Positions 57,793-64,000 of a DNA stretch of 64,000 nucleotides are shown piece by piece. The DNA is taken from contig JABAZP010000006.1 in the NCBI GenBank assembly GCA_018608405.1, positions 136,514-200,513 on the forward strand, read 5' to 3'. The position numbers were made by a program, and so were the translations under genes. Source of the stretch: Flavobacteriales bacterium. Its GTDB lineage: Bacteria > Bacteroidota > Bacteroidia > Flavobacteriales_E > Vicingaceae. Within the stretch, counting starts at the first letter, position 1, and the number at the start of each line of letters is the position of its first letter. Under the pieces are notes generated by a model. It saw only the letters and a program-made list of their open reading frames with translations. It ran no database searches and was not told where the DNA came from.

Positions 57793-59766
57793 ATGAATTT
57801 TGATAGACAAATATTTACTGATAAACAGTTAGTTGATTTATATTCGGCATTGCTAAAGCCTCGAATGATTGAGGAGAAAATGCTGATTTTATTGCGTCAA
57901 GGTAAAATTTCAAAATGGTTTTCGGGAATTGGGCAAGAAGCAATTTCTGTTGGAGCTACGGAAGCTGCATCAGAAGATGAATTCATGTTACCCATGCACC
58001 GTAATTTAGGAGTATTTACGAGTCGGGGTATCGAATTACATCGATTATTCGCACAATTTCAAGGGAAGGCTTCTGGTTTTACAAAAGGAAGAGACCGTTC
58101 TTTTCATTTTGGTTCTAGTGAGCATCATATCGTTGGAATGATTTCTCACCTAGGCTCTCAACTGGGGGTGGCAGATGGAATTGCTCTAGCGAACCAATTA
58201 AAAGAGAATAAAAAGGTTACCATCGCTTTCACCGGAGATGGAGCAACAAGTCAAGGTGATTTTCACGAAAGTTTAAACGTTGCTGCAGTTTGGAATTTAC
58301 CTGTTATTTTCATTATTGAGAACAATGGCTACGGACTTTCCACTCCTAGCGCAGAGCAGTTTAGGTGTAAACAATTTATCGACAAGGGTATTGGTTACGG
58401 TATGGAGGCTCATCAAGTGGATGGGAATAATATTTTAGAAGTGTACCAAAAAGTGAGTGAGCTGAAGGAGTCGATGAAATGGAACCAGAGACCGATTCTT
58501 TTAGAGTGTATAACCTTTAGAATGAGAGGACATGAAGAGGCTTCTGGAACAAAGTACGTTCCTGACGAACTGTTTGAAGAGTGGAGTGTAAAAGACCCAG
58601 TTGTGAATTTTGAGAACTTTTTAATTGGACAAAATGTACTTAATGCATCTGGAATTGACGCAATTCGATCAACAATCAAAGCAGAGATTGAGCTTGGTTT
58701 AGAGAAAGCGTATGCCGAGCCTTCTATTCAAGCTTCTACAGAAACAGAACTGAAAGATGTTTACGCTGATTTTGAGTACACCGCAGTAAGCCCTGCTGCA
58801 GAGGTGAAAGAAATGAGAATGATTGATAGTATTGCCGATGCTATTGATTTAGCTATGGCCAATCATCATAACCTGATTTTGATGGGGCAGGACATTGCCG
58901 AGTATGGAGGAGTTTTTAAGGCTACAGATGGTTTGGTAACTAAGTATGGAAAATCAAGAGTAAGGAATACGCCCCTTTGCGAAGCAGCTATTGTTGGCAG
59001 TGCTCTGGGATTATCCATTAATGGGTTTAAAGCGATGATGGAAATGCAGTTTGCTGACTTTGTTACAGAAGGGTTCAATCAAATTGGCAATAATTTAGCA
59101 AAAATTCATTGGCGATGGGGGCAAAACGCGGATGTGGTTGTGAGAATGCCAACAGGTGCAGGTGTCGCAGCAGGCCCATTTCATTCACAAAGCAACGAAG
59201 CATGGTTTGCACATATTCCGGGTTTGAGAATCGTATATCCTTCAAATCCCTATGATGCAAAAGGCTTATTGTTAACTGCTTTTGAAGACCCGAATCCTGT
59301 AATGGTATTTGAACATAAAGCACTATACCGAAGCACTACTGAAGAAGTACCAGTTGGATATTATAATTTGCCTTTTGGACAAGCCAAATTAGTTACTGAA
59401 GGCACTCAACTTTCTATAATAACATATGGAATGGGAGTTCATTGGGCTAAAAACTTGGTCGAGGAGAAAGGTATTTCTGCAGATGTTCTAGATTTGAGAA
59501 CGTTAGTTCCTTTGGATTGGGACAGTGTATTTAAATCTGCCAAGAAAACTGGTAAAGTGATTGTACTACATGAAGACACACTTTTTGGAGGAATAGGAGG
59601 GGAGTTGGCTTCAGAAATTGCGGAACATTGTTTTGAGTATTTAGATGCTCCTGTGAAACGAGTTGCCTCGTTAGATACTGCTGTTCCTTTTCATCCCGAT
59701 TTAGAAACAAACTTTTTACCTCAACTGCGATTGGAAAAAGTGGTAGAAGAATTGTTGGCTTATTAG
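57793..59766 (+). CDS. Fused E1 alpha-beta keto-acid dehydrogenase (657 aa)
   Basis: A second ThDP-dependent E1 with alpha and beta halves in one chain. In the alpha half, AFTGDGATSQGDFHESLNVAAVWNLPVIFIIENNGYG is a full ThDP motif (GDG to NN), preceded by PMHRNLGVF. In the beta half, LILMGQDIAEYGGVFKATDGL, MMEMQFADFVTEGFNQI and VIVLHEDTLFGG are typical. It is about 150 residues shorter than the paralogue at 34825 because the linker is short. I take the ATG at 57793; the TTG at 57787 is a longer alternative. It converges with and overlaps lplA by 4 bases. Branched-chain keto acids are the likeliest substrates. Confidence 0.88.
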   Translation: MNFDRQIFTDKQLVDLYSALLKPRMIEEKMLILLRQGKISKWFSGIGQEAISVGATEAASEDEFMLPMHRNLGVFTSRGIELHRLFAQFQGKASGFTKGRDRSFHFGSSEHHIVGMISHLGSQLGVADGIALANQLKENKKVTIAFTGDGATSQGDFHESLNVAAVWNLPVIFIIENNGYGLSTPSAEQFRCKQFIDKGIGYGMEAHQVDGNNILEVYQKVSELKESMKWNQRPILLECITFRMRGHEEASGTKYVPDELFEEWSVKDPVVNFENFLIGQNVLNASGIDAIRSTIKAEIELGLEKAYAEPSIQASTETELKDVYADFEYTAVSPAAEVKEMRMIDSIADAIDLAMANHHNLILMGQDIAEYGGVFKATDGLVTKYGKSRVRNTPLCEAAIVGSALGLSINGFKAMMEMQFADFVTEGFNQIGNNLAKIHWRWGQNADVVVRMPTGAGVAAGPFHSQSNEAWFAHIPGLRIVYPSNPYDAKGLLLTAFEDPNPVMVFEHKALYRSTTEEVPVGYYNLPFGQAKLVTEGTQLSIITYGMGVHWAKNLVEEKGISADVLDLRTLVPLDWDSVFKSAKKTGKVIVLHEDTLFGGIGGELASEIAEHCFEYLDAPVKRVASLDTAVPFHPDLETNFLPQLRLEKVVEELLAY

Positions 59767-60743
59767 AAAAACACGGCCATTATATCTGCTGCTGACATTT
59801 TATGAAAGTACTTTTTTAAATCAAATTTTGCTAAAACAGTGCGAACTTCATCTTGTCCATGCTTGACACCAATAAGTGCTTGTTCAATTTCTGCCACATC
59901 GGCTACCCCAAAGAAGTCACCAAAGAATTTTGCCTCTTTTATAATGCCTTTTTCTACTTGTAGATTCACCTCTAGTGTTCCTCCTGGAGTTCTGGCGCCT
60001 TGCATGAAATTGTATTTTGGTGAATGACCAAAATTCCATTCCCAAGTGGCATATTTTTCGTCTCTTATTTTTTGAATTTGAGCAATATCATTTTCGGTAA
60101 ACTCGTACATTTTTGCGCCTGGAAAAGTTGCCAAAACGTGATCCATAATCCGTTGAGTAAACGTTTCTAAATTCATTGTCTCCTTCATATGTTCTGAAAC
60201 ATTCGTAACCCTTTTTGGTATAGATTTTACCGCTCTATCTTTGTATTTTAAAGGGTTGATTTTTAAAGCTCCACTAACATCTTTCATTTGAGAAGAGTAA
60301 AGAATAGTTCCGTGGTGGAGCACCTTGTTTTTAAAAACGTGTTCCGCATTTCCTGAAAACTTTTTTCCTTCAATTGTCAAGTCGTTTCTACCTTCAAATT
60401 TAGCAGCAATACCCATGTTGTTTAAGACCTCAATAATTGGCTTTGTGTATCGCTCAAAATCGACCACTTCAGTGTTCTCACCCGTTCTGGTGAATGAAAA
60501 GTTCAAGTTTCCTAGATCGTGATAAACTGCACCACCACCAGACAATCTTCGGACCACTTTAATGTCTTTTTCTTTTACATAGTCGACGTTAATTTCCGCC
60601 ATGGTATTTTGGTGCTTTCCAACAATTATGGCATTGTCGTTTCTCCATAGCATGAAACAATCTTCCTTTAAGTGTTTAAAGATGAATTCATCTGTAGCTA
60701 TATTAAAGTATGGGTCGATAGAATGATGATGAATACAAAGCAT
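59763..60743 (-). CDS. lplA: Lipoate-protein ligase A
   Basis: This enzyme attaches lipoate to the E2 and GcvH proteins using ATP. The catalytic region has WRNDNAIIVGKHQNTMAEIN, VVRRLSGGGAVYHDLGNLNFSF with the lipoyl-AMP binding GGG, and KFSGNAEHVFKNKVLHHGTILYSS. The C-terminal accessory domain (about 240-326) has the AGxxYxxxFTENDI-like element. Length is 326 residues. It sits tail to tail with an E1 gene that depends on lipoylated E2, which makes biological sense. A terminator lies between it and the upstream pckA. Confidence 0.93.
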   Translation of the reverse strand: MLCIHHHSIDPYFNIATDEFIFKHLKEDCFMLWRNDNAIIVGKHQNTMAEINVDYVKEKDIKVVRRLSGGGAVYHDLGNLNFSFTRTGENTEVVDFERYTKPIIEVLNNMGIAAKFEGRNDLTIEGKKFSGNAEHVFKNKVLHHGTILYSSQMKDVSGALKINPLKYKDRAVKSIPKRVTNVSEHMKETMNLETFTQRIMDHVLATFPGAKMYEFTENDIAQIQKIRDEKYATWEWNFGHSPKYNFMQGARTPGGTLEVNLQVEKGIIKEAKFFGDFFGVADVAEIEQALIGVKHGQDEVRTVLAKFDLKKYFHKMSAADIMAVFF

Positions 60744-60760
60744 GGTAAAGTGGTTAAAAA

Positions 60761-60792
60761 TAAAAAAACCGTTCCGATATTTATCGGAACGA
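60761..60792 (-). terminator. Intrinsic terminator after pckA
   Basis: CGTTCCGATA and TATCGGAACG form a 10-bp perfect stem with a two-base spacer. On the minus strand it is followed by seven T. Confidence 0.9.
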
Positions 60793-60815
60793 TTTCAAAG
60801 TTAAAATTTATCTGG

Positions 60816-62429
60816 TTATGCTTCTTGAGAAACTTTAGGAGCAGCACTTATTATTTCTTCATTTGCATATTCTTCAAATTGTTTGAAGTTATTTACAAAC
60901 GACTCAGCTAATTTATTCGCTTTAGAATCATATAGACCTTTATCAGACCAAGTATTCTTTGGGTTTAATATTTCTGTTGGAACACCTTCACAAGAAGTTG
61001 GCATTGCTAATCCGAAAATTTCGTGATTGGTATAATCCACATCATTTAGCTTTCCGGTTAGAGCTGCCGTAATCATAGCTCGTGTATATTTTAATTTTAT
61101 TCTAGATCCAGTACCATATTCTCCACCAGACCATCCAGTGTTAATCAACCAAACATTGACATTATTTTTTGCCATTTTTGAACCTAACATCTCAGCATAC
61201 TTTGTTGGGTGCAAAGGCATGAAAGGAGCTCCAAAACACGCTGAAAAAGCTGTTTGAGGTTCAGTTACTCCAGCTTCAGTTCCGGCTACTTTAGCAGTAT
61301 ACCCTGAGATAAAGTGGTACATCGCTTGCCCAGGAGTTAACCTAGAAATTGGAGGTAAAACACCGTAAGCATCTGCAGTTAAAAAGAAGATGTTTTTTGG
61401 TGCAGGACCAATAGAACCTGGCTGAATATTGTCTATATGATGAATAGGATAAGATACTCTGGTGTTTTGAGTCTTTTCGCTATTCTCGTAATCTACTTCA
61501 GTTGTTCCATTTTTAAAATTGATATTTTCTAATAACGCACCAAATTTGATGGCATTAAAAATTTGAGGTTCGTTTGCTTCTTTCAGATCTATTGTTTTAG
61601 CATAACAACCACCTTCGAAGTTAAAAACAGAGTCATCATCCCAACCGTGCTCATCATCTCCAATCAATCTTCTGTTTGGATCTGAAGATAACGTCGTTTT
61701 TCCTGTACCTGAAAGGCCAAAGAAAACAGCTGTATCTCCATCCTGTCCTACATTCGCAGAACAGTGCATGGAAAGCACATTCTTCTGATGAGGCAATATG
61801 AAGTTTAATGCAGAAAAAATTCCTTTTTTGATCTCACCTGTGTACCCTGTTCCTCCAATTAACAATAATTTTTTAGAGAAATTCATTACAGCAAAGTTGT
61901 GTTGACGTGTGCCGTCAACCGCTGGGTCTGCCATAAAGCCAGGAGCACAAATGATGTTCCATTCTGCTTCAAAATTTGATATTTCTTCTTCAGAAAGTCT
62001 TAGGAACATATTGGAAGCGAAAAGATTAGAATAAGGGAATTCAGAAACTAACCTTAAGTTCAACTTGTACTTCTCTGATGAACAAGCAGAAGCGTCTCTC
62101 ACGTATACCTCTTTTCCGGATAAATATGAAGTAACTCTGTTGTAAAGAGCATCGAATTTATCAGCATCAAATTTGATGTTAATACCACCCCACCAAACTG
62201 CATCTTTTGTAATTTCATCTTCAACTATGAAACGGTCTTTGGGTGAGCGACCTGTGAATTCACCGGTATCAACTACTAAAGCTCCTGTGTTGGTTAAAAC
62301 ACCTTCGCCACGAACTATTGTTTCTTCAATTAACTGTGCTGGTTCTAAGTTCCAATATGCCGCGGCAACGTTGCTTAAACCTGATGTAGAAATAGAAGCA
62401 TTTTCTGCCTTTCTTCCGTACTCGTTCAT
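60816..62429 (-). CDS. pckA: Phosphoenolpyruvate carboxykinase (ATP)
   Basis: This enzyme converts oxaloacetate and ATP to phosphoenolpyruvate, the first committed gluconeogenic step. The ATP-dependent form is shown by the P-loop-like GLSGTGKTTLSSDPNRRLIGDDEHGWDD (about 243-270) and LLIGGTGYTGEIKKGIFSALNF. Substrate residues appear in GEFTGRSPKDRFIV near the start, and INTGWSGGEYGTGSRI is canonical. The 537-residue length is usual. It has its own promoter 75 bases upstream and terminator, so regulation by carbon source is possible but not shown. Confidence 0.96.
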   Translation of the reverse strand: MNEYGRKAENASISTSGLSNVAAAYWNLEPAQLIEETIVRGEGVLTNTGALVVDTGEFTGRSPKDRFIVEDEITKDAVWWGGINIKFDADKFDALYNRVTSYLSGKEVYVRDASACSSEKYKLNLRLVSEFPYSNLFASNMFLRLSEEEISNFEAEWNIICAPGFMADPAVDGTRQHNFAVMNFSKKLLLIGGTGYTGEIKKGIFSALNFILPHQKNVLSMHCSANVGQDGDTAVFFGLSGTGKTTLSSDPNRRLIGDDEHGWDDDSVFNFEGGCYAKTIDLKEANEPQIFNAIKFGALLENINFKNGTTEVDYENSEKTQNTRVSYPIHHIDNIQPGSIGPAPKNIFFLTADAYGVLPPISRLTPGQAMYHFISGYTAKVAGTEAGVTEPQTAFSACFGAPFMPLHPTKYAEMLGSKMAKNNVNVWLINTGWSGGEYGTGSRIKLKYTRAMITAALTGKLNDVDYTNHEIFGLAMPTSCEGVPTEILNPKNTWSDKGLYDSKANKLAESFVNNFKQFEEYANEEIISAAPKVSQEA

Positions 62430-62503
62430 AAAATCTGTTTTTGAATTATAACTCCGAAAATGTGGGGTAACAATGTATTTCCGTTCTTAATTATTAATTA
62501 ATG

Positions 62504-62511
62504 CAAAGGTA
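62504..62511 (-). promoter_or_regulatory. -7 promoter box TACCTTTG for pckA
   Basis: A perfect TAnnTTTG box on the minus strand. The predicted leader is about 70 bases, the longest in the window, which leaves room for post-transcriptional control. An AT-rich near-palindrome, TTAATTATTAATTAA, follows it within the leader. Confidence 0.6.
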
Positions 62512-62671
62512 ACAGCCTTTTTGGGAATTGTGTTTATTAAATAAGATAATTTTTATCAACAACGGGTAAAGTATCCTTTTGGTAATTAATACTATAACCT
62601 AAATTATTTCGCGAGTGAATACTGTTTTAGAATGCACGAAAACAATTAAGTTATCATTTGATAGACACTTA

Positions 62672-63973
62672 CTATTTCAGTAAATTCTTGGGCTTGAGAT
62701 AACCCAGGTAGTAAATAATCGAAATGGAAGCAATGTAGAACGGTACTCCGGGTATTTTGTAGCGAGAAAGAGCTCCAAAGTTATAGGATGTAAGTCCCAC
62801 GGTGACACCGAAGATGACAGCAAAAAGCATGAATGCACGTATGTCGCGGTTGCCTAGGATCAGCTTAAAGCTTTTGAAAATACCAACTTTGATAAATACA
62901 AAAATGCTTAATACTAATAAAGCTAAGGCTTGGAGGGCTTCAAATAGCGTAGCAGCATTTCTCACATCTCCAATGATGAAAGGTCTAAAGTAGGTAACAA
63001 AGAATGCCTCAGGAGTCTTTCTTAATACACCAATAGGAGTAAATTCGACGTCACCTAAGGAATATCCAGATTGGTCTCTGGTTTCAGCGAGATAGGTGTG
63101 CCAACTGTGAAATCCTTCTGCCACTGATTGAACATTTTCTAGAGAGTATTTTCCTGCACCAGAGGAGATTTCAGTAATTACAAGATACCCTCCGGAAATA
63201 AAGGCAAAAAGAAGGATTGGAGTTACAAGCACTTTTACCAATGTTTTCTTTGTCTTTCCAATAAAGCCACCCTGAATCCAGAGTAATAAAACTGGTATTA
63301 ATGTGCAGAGAATGTAAGGCTTCAAAATAAAGCAAACACCAATAGAGAAAGATATAACAATAATTGATGGAATTATTTTTCTAAAATTTATAATATTAAA
63401 AGCTCCTCTAAAAAGAAATCCAACTGCAGCAAAAGTTAACGGGTCTTTTAGTATTCCAGACCCCCAAATACCAAGTGACGGATAAAACAAAATACCTATG
63501 GCGAGATATTTATAAATGGGCGGATACAATTCGCAAAATGTTTTATACAACTGCCAAATTCCGATAGCCGTAATTAACGTATATACAATGCTAGAAGCCA
63601 AAAAATTGCAGCCCGTAATTAGATTAAAAAGTCCTACTATTTTACTCAAAAAATAAACATCACTTGAGCGAAGAGCAGGTAGAATACCTGAACTTTCTGT
63701 AACAACCAAATTTTGAATGGAACCGAATGAGGAAAAGAGGAGATTGATACTATTGCCGGGGTTAGCAATAAATTGATCATGGAAAAAGTTGCCGCCGGCA
63801 AAGTATAAAAACGTGTCTCCACCTTTGTAGTAATAAGAATGTATTAATACGAAAAGAATAGCAAATAAAATTTTTGAGAAAATAAATGGAAAATAGAACT
63901 TAGTGTAATTTTTTTTCCCTGAAGGCCTAAAATTAGATGCAATAATTGTAGGCTTCCCCTTTTTAGTACGGTT
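62672..63973 (-). CDS. EpsG-like polytopic membrane protein, 5' end unresolved
   Basis: A polytopic inner-membrane protein of about 430 residues, like EpsG or Wzy-type enzymes for exopolysaccharide. The TTG at 63709 is too late: the frame continues upstream as KKGKPTIIASNFRPSGKK, then FYFPFIFSKILFAILFVLIHSYYYKGGDTFLYFAGG, a typical EpsG-like first helix and periplasmic DT motif. An in-frame TAA lies at 63974-63976 and no ATG, GTG or TTG precedes it in frame. An ATG at 63995 in the next frame would give MKIIYNLKPY before a stop, so a one-base frameshift near 63964-63970 could join the two. Later helices and a large periplasmic loop are normal. Confidence 0.75.
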   Translation of the reverse strand, partial: NRTKKGKPTIIASNFRPSGKKNYTKFYFPFIFSKILFAILFVLIHSYYYKGGDTFLYFAGGNFFHDQFIANPGNSINLLFSSFGSIQNLVVTESSGILPALRSSDVYFLSKIVGLFNLITGCNFLASSIVYTLITAIGIWQLYKTFCELYPPIYKYLAIGILFYPSLGIWGSGILKDPLTFAAVGFLFRGAFNIINFRKIIPSIIVISFSIGVCFILKPYILCTLIPVLLLWIQGGFIGKTKKTLVKVLVTPILLFAFISGGYLVITEISSGAGKYSLENVQSVAEGFHSWHTYLAETRDQSGYSLGDVEFTPIGVLRKTPEAFFVTYFRPFIIGDVRNAATLFEALQALALLVLSIFVFIKVGIFKSFKLILGNRDIRAFMLFAVIFGVTVGLTSYNFGALSRYKIPGVPFYIASISIIYYLGYLKPKNLLK

Positions 63974-64000
63974 TTAAATTATAAATTATTTTCATTTAAT

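Overview
This window is AT-rich chromosomal DNA from a member of the Bacteroidota, probably Flavobacteriales or a close relative. The evidence is taxonomic content: a type IX secretion sorting tail on a secreted M43 protease, fused alpha/beta E1 keto-acid dehydrogenases, a GAPDH with a long N-terminal extension, DUF5117/DUF5118, DUF1599 and BT_3928-type families, and promoters carrying the Bacteroidota -7 box TAnnTTTG without Shine-Dalgarno sites. The genes are mostly housekeeping. There is one small accessory island near 20.3-21.7 kb, and there are several broken genes.

Layout. 0-3.5 kb: tail of an unknown gene, a small membrane protein, a DUF58 protein, a DUF6252-like lipoprotein, an RluA-type pseudouridine synthase, and tRNA-Arg(TCT) and tRNA-Asp(GTC). 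3.6-7.6 kb: a four-gene operon (polyprenyl-phosphate glycosyltransferase, duplicated LAB_N membrane protein, UDP-sugar epimerase, ArnT-like glycosyltransferase) that reads as a lipid A sugar-decoration pathway. 7.7-9.2 kb: an isocitrate dehydrogenase gene with an internal stop and a frameshift. 9.4-20.2 kb: a large secreted metalloprotease, a triple 63-bp repeat, rlmD, ornithine aminotransferase, GAPDH, DegQ/HtrA and dapF. 20.2-21.7 kb: a cassette-like island with a DUF3050 gene bounded by inverted repeats and a DUF2075 helicase relic. 21.7-31.7 kb: mqnE (futalosine menaquinone route), M43 protease, AddB-like nuclease, MORN-repeat protein, mnmA, a frameshifted lipoprotein, a glycosyltransferase, a monooxygenase-like protein and a SAM-cleaving DUF62 enzyme. 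31.8-45 kb: phoH-purC-oxidoreductase, fused E1, def, cdaA (c-di-AMP) with folP, then DUF1599, BT_3928, a lone ABC permease, tpiA and prmA. 45-57.4 kb: an ECF sigma factor between inverted 9-mers, a frameshifted SET protein, two giant envelope proteins (1486 and 1835 aa) and clpS. 57.4-64 kb: an M48 protease deletion relic, a 48-aa Cys-containing membrane peptide, a second fused E1, lipoate ligase, pckA and an EpsG-like membrane protein running to the window edge.

Connections. Lipoate ligase probably serves the E2 partners of the two E1 enzymes. GAPDH, TpiA, PckA, isocitrate dehydrogenase and E1 form a central-carbon set. The glycosyltransferases, DegQ, the giant proteins and the lipoproteins concern the cell envelope.

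Three observations stand out. First, eight genes have a -7 box exactly four bases before the start codon, which predicts leaderless mRNAs. Second, two adjacent genes appear to start at ATC. Third, at least five genes carry stops, frameshifts or deletions, so either gene decay or sequence errors must be considered.
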